From the NCBI GenBank assembly GCA_005765155.1, contig VCCP01000003.1, forward strand, positions 2,418,001-2,482,000: a stretch of 64,000 nucleotides of DNA, in the 5' to 3' direction. Origin of the DNA: Zelopaecilomyces penicillatus. Lineage: Eukaryota > Ascomycota > Sordariomycetes > Hypocreales > Pseudodiploosporaceae. Shown here in pieces: positions 17,695 to 30,797 of the stretch (positions are counted from its first letter, which is position 1; every line of letters begins with the position of its first letter). The notes under the pieces were generated by a model that was given only the letters and a program-made list of their open reading frames with translations, was not told the DNA's origin and did no database searches. A program made the position numbers and the translations under genes.

Positions 17695-17805
17695 TTAAAT
17701 AATTAAAGAAAAAAGAAAAAAAAAAATTAAATAATTAAATAATTAAATAATTATTTAATTATTTAATTATTTTTTTTTTCTTTTTTCTTTAATTATTTAT
17801 ATTTA
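17695..17805. repeat. Long AT-only inverted repeat (hairpin)
   Basis: The left arm (from about 17,695) is followed almost immediately by its near-perfect reverse complement (to about 17,805). Arms are about 50 bp, with AAAGAAAAAAG matched by CTTTTTTCTTT and inner AAATAATT/AATTATTT runs. The spacer is only a few bases. It lies just outside the left end of gypsy copy B. Confidence 0.85.
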
Positions 17806-17829
17806 TAGCTAGTAATAATATATATAGGT

Positions 17830-20488
17830 TTTTATTTTTAGAATTTTATTTATTTTTTCTTATTTTATTTTCTTTTATAAATAATTTATTTATAATTCTT
17901 TAATAGAATATTTCTTTTTATAATTCTTATTTAATTAAACTATTAATTAAATTAATTCTTTTTTTTTATTATATTTAATATTAAATCTCTTTTATTTAAT
18001 TATATATTTAATTTATAAATATTATCCTTTTTTATTTATTTATCCTTTAATACTCTTAGATATTTCTTATTTTTTTTTTAATCTTTAATCTTTATAAGCT
18101 ATATTTATTTATTTAATACTTTATTAAATAAATTAATTATTTATAGCTTTAAATATAAATATATTATTAATATTATTTAATAATTTCCTTAATAAATAAA
18201 GAAATCTAATTTATATATTAATAAGTCTATTTATTTAAATATTTTAAAAGAATCTATTTATTATTATAATTATATTTAAAATAGCTTATTTAATAATTTA
18301 TATTATTTATATTATTTAAGATATATCTTATTATTTATTATAAGTTTAATTAATTTATATTTTTAATTATAAATATATTCTATATATATTATTAATATAT
18401 TAATAATATAATTTATCTTTTTAATAAATAGGTATTTTAAGGTATTTAAAACCTTAATCTTTATTTTATTAGAATTCTTTTATAAAAGATTTAATAAGTT
18501 AATAAATTTAAACCTTATTATTAGTTTATTTAATAATTTTTATATTAGAATATTAATAGAATTATTTAAGAAGAATTATAAGGCTAGAATTATTTTTATT
18601 TATAATATATATAATATAATTAATAATTATCTTAAAATTACTTTTATAATTTAATTATTTCTTTTAAATAATCTATTTATTTATAAATATATATAATATT
18701 AAATATTAAATATTAAATTTATTTTTAATATCTTAAAAAGTCTTTTTAAAATTTAAAAATAAATTTAATATTTTTATTAATAATTATTAGTTAAGATATA
18801 CTTTAATTATATAATAATAATAATCTTAATTAAACTTTTATTTATTATTTAATTATATAATAAATTAATTCTAGGATTAATATAGATTTATTATTTTATT
18901 TATAAATTATTATTATTATTATATTAAAAGGATTTTAATAATTTAATATCTTTTAAATTAAATATAATAACTTTTTAATAATTTTATTAATAATTATTAT
19001 ATAAAGTAATTATATAAAGTAATTATTAATTATAATTTATTTAATTATTTCATATAATTTATTAAGTTTTTTAAATATATTTTATAATAAAAGATTTATT
19101 ATTTAATTTATTTTATTATGTAATAAAATATTAAATCTTTTAATATTATTATAATCTTATATACTTATATATAAATATTTTAAATATAAGCTTTAATTAA
19201 TATAGTTTTAAATAATTTTATAATATATATAATCTTTATATATCCTTAGATTTAATATAATAAAATAATCTATTGTTTTTAAAAAATAATAATTTTATAT
19301 TTATTAATCTTTCTTTTAAATCTTTTTTTTTATTTAAAATTATTCATAATTAATATTTTTATAATCTTAATTAATTTATTATTTTATAAATATATTTTTA
19401 TAAGTTTTATTTTTAATTTATTATTTATTAATATAATAATTATAGAAAAATATATATCCTTTTTAAAATATTATTAAATTTATTTATTATTTTTTTATTA
19501 ATTTTTTTTAACTTCTTTTATATAATTCTTTATTATTTATTAAACATTATAATAATATATTAATTTTTTTTTAATATATTATAAATATTTAATTTATATT
19601 AATATAAATATATTAATATTATTATTAATTAATAATTTATATTTATTAGATTTAATATTAATATATTTATATAATAAATTATTCTTTTAATTATTATAAA
19701 ATCTATTAAAATAATATTTATATAAATTAATAATTAAATTATTATTCTTAACTTTTAAAATTATTATATTAAATATTTAATTATAAATTTAATTTATTTA
19801 TATCTTTTCTTAAATTTTCTTAATAATTTATTTAAAAATATAATTAATTATCTTTATTAAATAAATACTTTACATTTTATTTTATTTATTTTTTAAATAT
19901 GAAATATAAAAAATATTTATTTCTTTTTTATTTATATTTAATTTAAAAAAATTAATTCTTTTAAATTATAATAATATAAGATTATTATTTTTATTAAATA
20001 ATCCTATAATATTTTAAAAGATTCTTTTTTAATTTATAATAGTTTAAAATTAATTTTTTTTATTTTAAATATTCTTATCTTTTTATTAATACTTTTAATT
20101 ATTATTATTTTTTTTAGGTTTTTTAATAAAATTATTTTATAAATCTTTAATAATTTTATTTTTATTTAAAAAATATAAATAAATCTTTAAAAAAACATTT
20201 ATTATTCTTAATTATATCTTTAAATTATTTAATATAATTAACATTTTTATTTTCTTTAATATCTTTATTTTATTATTTATTATATTTATATTAAAAGTAT
20301 TAATTTAAATTTAAATAATATAATTAATAAATATATATAAAAAGAATTTATTAAAGTATATATTAATAATATAAATATTTATAATAATCTTGAAAATATT
20401 ATTAAAAATAATAATATTATTAATATATACTTTAATAAATTCTTTATAAAAATATAATCTTTAATTTATAAATTATTATATAATATAA
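17830..20488 (-). mobile_element. Old Ty3/gypsy relic, copy B (truncated)
   Basis: Aligns with copy A (about 1,150-4,160) over its whole length in the same orientation, including the palm remnant at about 20,404-20,440. It stops abruptly at about 20,488, where family L sequence begins, so its 5' part is missing or displaced. Its short (TTA)5 run at about 18,906-18,922 corresponds to the expanded array of copy A. No intact frame remains. Confidence 0.65.
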
Positions 20489-20489
20489 T

Positions 20490-21960
20490 TATTATTAATC
20501 TTATAATTATATTAATCTAGTTTTTATATTTAAATTAAATTCTTTATAAAGTATATAATCCCTTTTAATTTAAGAAATAAAAAAGAAAAAAGAAATATAA
20601 AACTCTTTTCTTTTTTTATACTAATATTTCTTTTTTATATTATTATAATATTATTCTTTATTTTTTTATATATAATAAATCTTATTTTTATATTTAATAA
20701 TTAATAAAGAATTAATTTAATATATATAATACCTTTATATTTATTTAATTAAAATTAAATAATTAAAGATTAATAATATTAGTTTTAAAACTAGATTAAT
20801 ATATATTATATCTTTAATAAGATATAGCTAGTTTATTTTAATTCCCTTAATATAAGAATTATTATAAAGCTTATTAAGTTTAGAATTTTATTTATTTTTA
20901 TAAAATTCTATTCTTTTATTTATTTTTAATAGTTTTATAGTTTATTACTATCTTAAAATATTATTATAATAGCTCTATTTTTCTTTATATTATTAATAAT
21001 TATTAATAATCTTATAATTCTATTATTATATATTTTTATTATCTTTATTATATAAATCTTATTTTGTTTTATTTCCTTTTTCTAAATATTATTTTAATAA
21101 ATAAGATCTTTTTTTCTTTTTTCTTTTTTTTTCTTTTTTTTTTAAATTAAAAATATTAATTATATTTTTATAATATTTAAATATTTAATATCTTTAATAT
21201 CTTTAATATATTTTTATAATATCTAAATATTTAATATCTTTAATATATTTGTATATAATATTTTTTAATAAACTATTCTTATTATTATTTTATTATTTAT
21301 TTAATTAATATTAAATAATTAATAATAATATTATTATCTTTATTTTATTTATTATAAAGAATTTTATATTCTTATAATATTTTTTTCTTTATATAACTTA
21401 AATTAGATTTAATAAATAAATATTAAAAAAAAGAATCCTTTTAAAATACTAGCTTTATTATTAATAGATTTATTTATTCTTATTATATTATTATTATAAT
21501 TAATTTCTTATTAAAAAAAGATTAAACAAATTATTTTTAAAAAGAAAAAGAAAAGTCTTATTCTTTAAAATAATTATTATATTATATTATAAATAGATTT
21601 AGCTTTATTATACTATTATTATTAACTCTTATAAATATATCTATTATTATATATTATTATAAAGGATTTAAAGGCTAATATATATTATAATCTTAATAAT
21701 ATATTATTTTAATCTTAATATATTATTATTATAAAATTATAAATAAATTTTATCCTTTTTATTATTTATATAAATTAATAAAAAAAAGTTAAATTATTTT
21801 TATATTATTATATATATCTTCTTATTCTTATTATATTTTAATATAATTTAACTTTTTAATAAAAGATTAAAATCCTTTTTAATAATATAAATTTTTATTA
21901 TATAAAGATAAAGAATAATAATATATAGATATTATAATCTTATTATATTTAATATATATA
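20490..21960 (+). repeat. Dispersed repeat family L, copy 2
   Basis: Reverse complement of 8,470-10,020 and parallel to 34,905-35,720. It begins exactly where gypsy copy B breaks off. It holds a C/T tract near 21,105-21,140 matching that of the other copies. No coding domain recognised. Because it interrupts copy B, it is probably younger than that element. Confidence 0.6.
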
Positions 21961-23993
21961 CTTCTTAATACTTTATAATAATATTTGATTTAAAAATATT
22001 TTAATATCTTTATTATTTTATTATTATCCTTTTTTATCTTTCAAATTTATATTATTAAATTATATTCTTTTAATTATTTAAGCTTTATTATCTATTATAT
22101 AATACTTTTTATTATAAATATTATTCTAAATATATTAATTTAATTAGTCCTATTTTAAAGAGATATAATAATTTATTTAATAGTTTATTAATAATAATCT
22201 AATATATATTAGTATTATAAAATAATATATTTAATAATCTGTCTTTTTTTATTCTTATAATTATATAATAGTATAGGGCATAAAAGGATTATTTAATAAT
22301 AAAAAAAGGCTTTTAATTCTATTCTTTTAATTTTTATTTATATAAATAATAAGCTTTTTATTTTCATTAAATTATTATATTTTTATAAGGCTTTTTAATT
22401 TGTTTATATAAATAATATTATAATTATATAATATATTTATAATCTTTATAATAAGCTTTATAAATATTAGATTCTATAATATAAATTTACTTTAAATTTT
22501 AATCTAATATTTAATAAATATAAGTTTTTTATTAAATTTAATTTTTAATAATTATATATATTTTATAAAATATATTATAATATTATTAAATATAAGACCT
22601 TATAAAAAAATAATATAAGCCTTAATAAAATAAATTAGCTTAAATCTATTAAATATAAATTCTAGCCTATTAATCTATAATTATTTCTTATATATTTTCT
22701 AAGCCTTTTTTAATTAAAGATAAATATTATTTATATTAAAGCTATTATTAAATAGATTTATATTATTAATAAATCTTATTATATTTAAGCCTTAAACCTT
22801 AATTAAAGGTTAATATAATATAATAATATATAAAATTAAAAAAATAAAAAAAAATAAAGATTTTTATAATAGTTTTATAAAATTAAAATATAAATCTATT
22901 AAGATATTAAGATATTATTTAAATATAGTTTTATTATTCTTTTATTAAGATAATTATATAATTAATTTATTAAATTATTTTAAGAATCTTTTTTTTAAAG
23001 AATTTAAAAAAGTTTATAATATAAAATTATATTAAAGATCTTTTTAATATTTAATTATAATAATATTATATTATTATTATTAATCTAAGCCTTTTAAATA
23101 CTTTTTATAATTATAAAAAATATTATTTTAATATTTTAATTTATTTAATGTTTTATTTAGCCTTTTAATAAAAGGTTTATTTATATTATAATATTAAAGA
23201 TATATTTATTTAGTATTATCTTAATAATCTTTTTTATTATAATTAATAATAAGATAGATCTTTATTCTTTAATAATTTAATAAATTATTAGCTTTTTTAA
23301 ATTTTTTAAATTTTTTAAGATTATTATAAGTATATTATAAAATTATTATAAGAAATATTAATAATTTTAAAGATATTTAGTTTTTAAATCTAGCTTATTT
23401 TTTTAGAATTTATATCTTTTTTTCTTAATAAAATTAATATTAATAATTTATATTAATTTTTTTATTTAATAAATAAAGGATTTTATTATAATTCTTTTTT
23501 AGATATAAGGTTTATTTAAATTTATTTATAATTTTAAAATATAATAATAATAATTTATATTTTTAAGCTTTTAAATTACTTTTTAAATAGTTTTATTTTA
23601 TTAAGATATAAATACCTTTTTAGTTTTATTATATCTTTAAAATATTATATTATCTAAAACATTTTATAATTATATTATTAATATACTTACTTTTAAATTA
23701 ATATTCAAATATTTTTATTAATTATAAAAGATTAATTTAATTAATTCTTTAATTTTAATTATATAGATTTCTTTTTAAGCTTATTCTTTTATTATATTAA
23801 TTAAAGAATAAGATCTTATTATAATCTTAATCCTTATTATTTATAAAAAATAATTAAACCCTATTATATTTATATTAATATTTTAATATTTATATAATAG
23901 ATATAAATTATATTAAATTAGATTTAAGATATTAATTTATTAATTATTCTTAGCTTATATAATTATTTTATAAAAGATAATTAAAAGAAGATA

Positions 23994-23998
23994 TTATT
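23994..23998. repeat. Target-site duplication TTATT (left)
   Basis: The same five bases occur at 30,798-30,802, directly after the 3' LTR. Confidence 0.6.
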
Positions 23999-24193
23999 TA
24001 TAATAGGATTAGGTATCTAGGTACCTGATTATAATATATAATCTAAAAGACTATTAATTATTAGGGCTTTAATAGCCTTTTATACCTAAAAAATATAAAG
24101 GAAAAATAATTTAATTTAAATATAAGTTTTATTATTAATTAACTGATTAAAGCTATATAATCCTATCTAGCTATACCTAGAATTCCCTTTATA
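23999..24193 (+). repeat. 5' LTR of gypsy element C
   Basis: This 195 bp repeat matches 30,604-30,797 in the same orientation with scattered transitions. Shared landmarks are AGGTATCTAGGTA/AGATATCTAGGTA, TTTAATAG(C/T)CTTTTATA and CTAGCTATACCTAGAATTC. The edge reads TA...TA, as expected for a TG...CA LTR after RIP. Confidence 0.8.
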
Positions 24194-27100
24194 ATTCTTA
24201 TATTTCTATTTATAGTTACCTAAGAATAATAATAGCTTTTACTTATCTTATTATTAAAGGATTATCTCTATTATTAAAGGCCTTATTAAACCTTATAGCC
24301 TATTAAAAATCTAGGATCTTAAATTAATAGGATTTAATTAATCCTTTATAATAATCTATGAGAATCTAAGATAAAATAATAATACTTTTAATTAAAATTA
24401 TAAGGATTAAAAAGATTAATACTTTTTAATTTTATCTTTAAATAGCCTAAGATCTTAATATCTCTATTATAAATATCCTATTAAAAAAGAGATTATAATC
24501 TAATTAAAACTATAATAATTTAAATAACTTCTAGTTAAAAGAGCTAAAGATTATTAATATTATTAAGCTATAATACTATAAAAGTATTAATAATAGAAAG
24601 GAATAGATTAATAATCTTATTTAAGCCTTTTAAATAAATCTTAAATATTTAAAAAAAAAGGGAATATTAAGTTATTTTAATCCTTAAAAATATAAAGGAT
24701 AAATATAAATCCTTTTAATTAAATAAGATATAAAGTTATATTAAAATTAAAAGGAAAATTAAAGAAATTAATTAAGAATATTTTTTAAAATAAAATAAAA
24801 CTTATTTAAAAGATTTTATTAATTAAATAATTAAGATCTATAATACTTTTAAAAAAGCCTAATAATATAATTATTAATCTTTTATAAAATTCTATTTATA
24901 CTTATTTAATTTAAAAGTTTATCTTATAAAAATAATTAAAAAGGAATTAATTATATAATATTTTATTAAGCTTAAGCTAGGGTTATAAGAGTATATTTAT
25001 TTTTATAAAGAGGCCTTTCCTAAGAATTAAGATAAGATAATATAGAAAATAAAAAGATTTTAATATTATTTAAGAACCTAGAAAAAGAGAAAAAATCAGG
25101 ATTTATAAAAGGGATTAAATAAATAATAGAAATAAGGCCTTAAATAATAGGCTAAAAGGGGATCCTTTTTAGGATTATAAAATAAATAAAACTATAATAA
25201 AGACTAATTGAATTAAATTAATATATAATTAATAATAATTTTATATTAAAAAGGCTTCTATTAATATTAAAAAGGCTATAAAAGTATTAGGGATAGCTAT
25301 CCTTATAAAAGGAATAATTAAGATAGTAATTAAAAAGATAAAGGGGGTAATTAAATAGATTATTTTATTACTATAATCTATTATATATATAATAAAAAGG
25401 GTTACCTTATATTAGATTGCTTTAAATGAATTATTAATATTATTAAGATAAAAGATAATATTAAGATAGGAAAAGATAATTAATTAAAATAAACCTTTTA
25501 GCTTTAATTAAAGAAATTATTATTAGAATAATAACCTATTTCTATATACTAATAATAATAGAGGGGTAAATATTAATTAAAATATATATAGATCTGGATA
25601 TATATATTAAATTAAACCTTATTAATAAAGTATTTATTAAAGTAAATAGGTTATAATAAATATTAATAAAGGATCTATTAAAGCTTTAAGTAATAAATAA
25701 ACTAGGAATTTAAGTATATAATATATAAAAAGTCTTATTTATTATTATAGATTTAAAAGGAATTAGATAGAGTTTTATTTAAGTATACCTTAATATTAAT
25801 TAAGATCTAAGAATAAAAGGTAGCCTAATATTATTAAGGTTAATCTATTTATAAAATCTTTGGATTTATTTAAATATTTATAATAGATATTAATAGTTTA
25901 ATTAAGAATAGAAAAATATTAAAATCTTATAACCTTATAAGTTTATATAAGCTTATTAAAATAAAGTAATAGTCTTTTTGATTATATACCTTTTAGAATT
26001 ATTATTATTAATAGATAAAGATTAAGTGAATTAGATAGAAAAGGTAAGGGAACTGCCTTAAGAATTATAAGATTATCTAAATATATTCTAAATAGATTAA
26101 GCAGGTATATTATTATCCTAAAAAGCTATAAATTATATAATTAATCTATTCTTAAATATTATCCCTTTATATAGTATAATCTATCCCTTATTATAAAAAG
26201 AATTAAAAGAACTTTATATTTATTTAGATAAGAATTTAAACAAAAGATAAATTTACTTATCTAAAAACTTAATAAAGGTATTAATTCTATTTATTTTAAA
26301 AAAGAATAGATCCCTATAATTATATATAGATTACTAGGGTCTTAATAAGATTATAAAAAAGAATTATTATATATTATCTTTTATTTTAGAGATCCTAGAT
26401 TAAATTATAGATATAGAATTCCTTATAAAAATTAATATAAAGAATATATATTATTAGATCTAGATTAAAAAAGAGAATAAATAAAAGATAATATTTTAAA
26501 TCTATTATAATTATTATAAATATCTAATAATACCCTTTAGATTAATTAATATTTTAATAATATTTTAATATTATATCTATTAAGCTTTAGGGAAATTAAT
26601 TAATATAATATATATTATTTATTTAGATAATTTTTTATTTTTTTTTAAAATAAAAGAAGAATATATAGAATATATTAAATAGGTCCTAGAAAGATTATAA
26701 ATAATAAAGTTTTTTATAAATCCAAAGAAATACTATTTTTATAAAATAAAAGTGGATTTTTTAGGATTTATTTTATTTAAAAAAAGGATTTTAATAGATC
26801 CTTAATATATTATAATTATTTTAGAATAATAATAACCAGAAATCTATTAAGAAATATAAATATTTTTAGGCTTTTATAATTTTTATAAAAGATTTATCTA
26901 TAAATATTCTAGAATTATAATATTATTAAATATACTTTTAAAGGGTAGTAAGAATAATAAAAAGCTAGAGAAAGTATAGTTAACTATAATTAAATACCTA
27001 GTATTTAAATAGCTAAAAAAAGCCTTCTAAAAAGCTTTATTACTTAAATATTTTAATCTATAATAATAAATCTATTTTAAAACTAATATCTTTCGATTTA

Positions 27101-29199
27101 TAATAATAGGAATTATATTATAATAAGATAATAAAAGTAGATAATATTTAATTACCTTTTAATTAAGAAAGTTTATTAAAATAAAGATAAATTATAAAAT
27201 ACTTAATTAAAAAATATTTACTATTATTTATTTATTTAAATATTAATAAAGATATATTAATAGGGTAGTAAAATAGATAAAGGTTTTAATTAATTACTAG
27301 AATCTTTAATCCTTAATAAACTAGATTAAGCTATTAGGAAAGTAAATAAAATAATATATAGTATTAATACTATATAACTTTATTATTAAGTATTAGCTAG
27401 AGAAATCTAATCCTATAGATAGGTTATTAAGAAGGCCAGATTATAGGGATAGAGCCTTATTAAATAATAATCTATTCCTTATACTATAAAATAGGATAAT
27501 TAAATTTATAAAGGTTTAGATTAAATCTATTAGAATATTAATAGATACCTAAGGTAATAAAAGTAAAAGGCTTTTAAATCTAGCTAGATTAGCTAAATAG
27601 ATTAAATAGATTATTAATAAGGTATAATAAATATCTATATATATAGCTTAAATAGCCCTTTATATAGAGATTATATTTAATAAATAAATCTTAATCCCTT
27701 TAATAGTATTTATTAAGGATATATAAAGCAAAGATAAGAAGATATTAAAATAAAAAGCTATATTAATAGAATAGAAAAGCAAGAAAAAGAATACTATATA
27801 ATTTATAGATATATAAGGCCTAGTTAGATACTAAGATTATATCTATATCTTTAAGGAAATTTTATTAAGAAATAAATTATTATAATTCTATTATAATAAT
27901 CCTTATATAAGCTATTTTAATATAAACTAAACCCTTAAGCTTTTATAATATAAGTTTTATTAATATTTTATAGATTAAAAGATTAAAGAATATATTATTA
28001 ATTATAGTATTTATTAAAGAATAGTATTATAATATTATTATTTATATAAATACCTTAATTCCCTATTAAAATCAAGCTAACCCTAAAAAGAAATATTTAT
28101 AAACTTTATTATAGGATTTCTATTTATTATATTTAATAAAAGAGATATAAATATAATCCTAGTAATTATAGACTAATATATAAAATACTATCTATTTCTT
28201 TTAATAAATATAACTATTAATATAATAGATCTTATAGAATTATTTTATTAAAAGATAGAATTAAAATATAGGGTATTAAAAGGGATTATATTAGATAAAG
28301 GTCCTATCTTTATTAATAAGTTCTGATTAAAACTTTATTATATATTCTAGATAAAAAAAAGGCTTTTAATAATATTTTACCCTTAAATCAATAAATAAAT
28401 AGAATAGATAAATTAAATACTAGAATATTATTTATATTGCTTTTTAATAGAAGAATAAATAGCTTAGATAAAGCTTCTTTAAATAATATAATTTATTTAT
28501 AGCTTTATAATCTTTATAATAATTAATTACTCTTTTAATAAAGTATTATTTAATTATAAATTAGATTTTTTAAATATTAAAGATAATATTATAAAAGGGG
28601 AGATATTAGTAATATAAAGCTAATTAAAGAAACTAATAAAAGTATAAGAAATATTAATAAAATACTAATAATAAATAATCAAAGCCTAGGCTAAAAACTA
28701 TAATAAACTATATATACCCTTAATACTTTAAAAAAAGGATATAATTATATTAAATATAAAGAATCTATATCTAAAGATAAAAAGGAAGTTAATATTAAGA
28801 TTTATTAACTTATTCTAAATCTTATAAAAGATTAAAATATAAATATATCGATTAATATTATCTAAATAATATTTATAGATTTATAATATATTTTATATTA
28901 GCTTATTAGAATTATAGGTATAATAAATAAAAAATATTAATAATAGCTTATTAATATTAGAATTAGAAAATAAAAAGGAATAGGAGATTAAAAAAATTAA
29001 AGATTAATTAAAAATCAAGGGAGAATTATACTACCTGATTAAATAACTAAATTAGTCTTTAAAATATAATTAATAGATTTTAGTTAATAAAATAAATACT
29101 TTAAAGCTAATAAAAGTATTTAAAAAGAACTAGATAAAAAAAGAGTATAAGCCTAGTAAAGGTATAGTATAATAAGATAAAAATACTATAAAATTATAG

Positions 29200-30588
29200 T
29201 TATAAATAAAAAGAATTTAGAAATTATATATTAAAGAATAATATTTTATTTTATATCTTTTAATCTATTATAAATAGATAGTAAAAAGGTAAAGAAAAGG
29301 TATAAATAATATAATAAAAAGCCTTTTATTATAAAATAAAACCAGAAACCAGAGATTAGAGTTAATAGCTTAATAATATATTAATGAATCCTAAGCTATA
29401 CCTATTTAAAATTAAATAATTATATATATTTAAGCTTATTATTAAGCTTATTTAATATTAATTTATTTTTTTATATTATAATAGTAATAGTAATATAAGC
29501 TATATATTTAATATACTATTAAAATATAAAGCTAGTATTTATTTAAATAAGATAAAGGCTTTATATAGCCTTTTATTTAATTAAATTAGTATAATATAAG
29601 GCCTTAAGATTTATTTATTAAGCTTAAATAGCCTACTATTAAATTAATATTAAAATATAAATAAAATATTTATAGATTTATTTAAATATCCTATTATTCT
29701 TAGAGGTAGGGCTATTAAATAGCTAATAATATTTAATAGGCCTTCTTTTCTTTTTATAGGCCTTATTAATCTTAATTTAAGCCTTAATAGGACTAGTAAT
29801 ACTATAAGCCTAGTAATATATAATCTTAATTAATTTAAAGGTATAATAAAGCTTAAGTAATATATTAATAATCTATTAAGTAAATTTACTTATAAAAATA
29901 AGGGAGCTATCCTTATTATAATTATTATCTTTATTAAGGATATATATATTAAGTATTATATCTAAAAAGTTAAGTATATTACTTAGTTTTTAGGTATTGC
30001 TTAGTATAAGGGTTATAGATCTAAATATTATTAGATTATTAATAAAATCTATTTAAATAGTATAAATTAATATACTATTAATAGATATTATTTTTATTAT
30101 TATATTATTAATAGATATTATTTTTATTATTATATTATTAATAGATATTATTTTTATTATTATATTATTAATAATATATTGATTTAATATCAGTAAATAA
30201 ATACTGGATCGATATTATCTTATTAAACTTAATCTGCTTTTTATTATCTTAATATCTGCTACTATAACTATTTATATATAATATATATATTATATATATT
30301 CTATAATAATTAGCTTGATATAATCTAGCTATTTTATAGCTGTATAAGTTTAGGTAATAGATCTTTTAAAAGGTATAGTAATATAATAAAAAGATAGTAA
30401 GAGGGTAATAAAATAAGAGAGATAAATAAGAGAGGTATAATAGAAGATATAGTTATAAATAAATAAAAAGAATATATTAAGTTTAAGTTTTAAGAAAATA
30501 AAAATTCTAGAATAATAAAATAATAATAATAGAGAAAATCTATTATAGGGTAATAGATATATAATTAAAGTATTAGAATATTACCCTT
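29200..30588 (+). other. Unassigned 3' region inside gypsy element C
   Basis: Between the chromodomain remnant and the polypurine tract lie almost 1.4 kb matching no gag-pol part that I recognise. It includes a three-copy 30 bp tandem repeat. It may be a long 3' non-coding region, an extra frame lost to mutation, or a nested insertion; no clear ends of an insertion are visible. Confidence 0.5.
30081..30170. repeat. 30 bp tandem repeat, three exact copies
   Basis: Copies begin at 30,081, 30,111 and 30,141, are identical to each other and start with ATAGATATTATTTTTATTAT. A partial fourth precedes them (30,071-30,080, one mismatch). Identity amid heavy mutation suggests a recent tandem duplication. 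Confidence 0.95.
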
Positions 30589-30603
30589 AGAGAGGAAGAT
30601 AAT

Positions 30604-30797
30604 TATAATAGGATTAGATATCTAGGTATTTAATTATAATATATAACTTAAAAGATTATTAATTATTAAGGCTTTAATAGTCTTTTATATTTAAAGGGTA
30701 TAAATTTTTTTTTTTTAGCTTAAATATAAATCTTATTATTAATTAATTGATTAAAGCTATATAGTCCTATCTAGCTATACCTAGAATTCTCTTTATA
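30604..30797 (+). repeat. 3' LTR of gypsy element C
   Basis: Direct copy of 23,999-24,193 at 194 bp, preceded by the polypurine tract and followed by the duplicated TTATT. It differs from the 5' LTR mainly by C/T and G/A changes plus one T-run difference near 30,707-30,716. Confidence 0.8.

Larger units (their letters stand above)
23999..30797 (+). mobile_element. Ty3/gypsy chromovirus with paired LTRs, inactivated
   Basis: A complete-length but dead element. Reading the plus strand through stops shows, in order: a gag region ending in a zinc-knuckle-like remnant (about 25,372-25,430, ending DCFK); reverse transcriptase at about 26,280-26,800 (FILKKN, YIDY.GLNKI, YLDNFLFF for YLDDILIF, then KVDFLGFIL); RNase H at about 27,050-27,450; integrase at about 27,830-28,620 (LDKGPIFINKF, then FYP.INK.IE.IN, matching the D and HPQTDGQTE region); the LLEL-type segment at about 28,900; and a chromodomain-like tail (ELYYLIK, about 29,020-29,040). 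Order RT-RH-INT plus chromodomain identifies a chromovirus. Many conserved Q, R and W codons are stops. A purine tract AGAGAGGAAG precedes the 3' LTR at about 30,589. About 1.3 kb after the chromodomain is unexplained. It is clearly less mutated than copies A and B. Confidence 0.9.
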
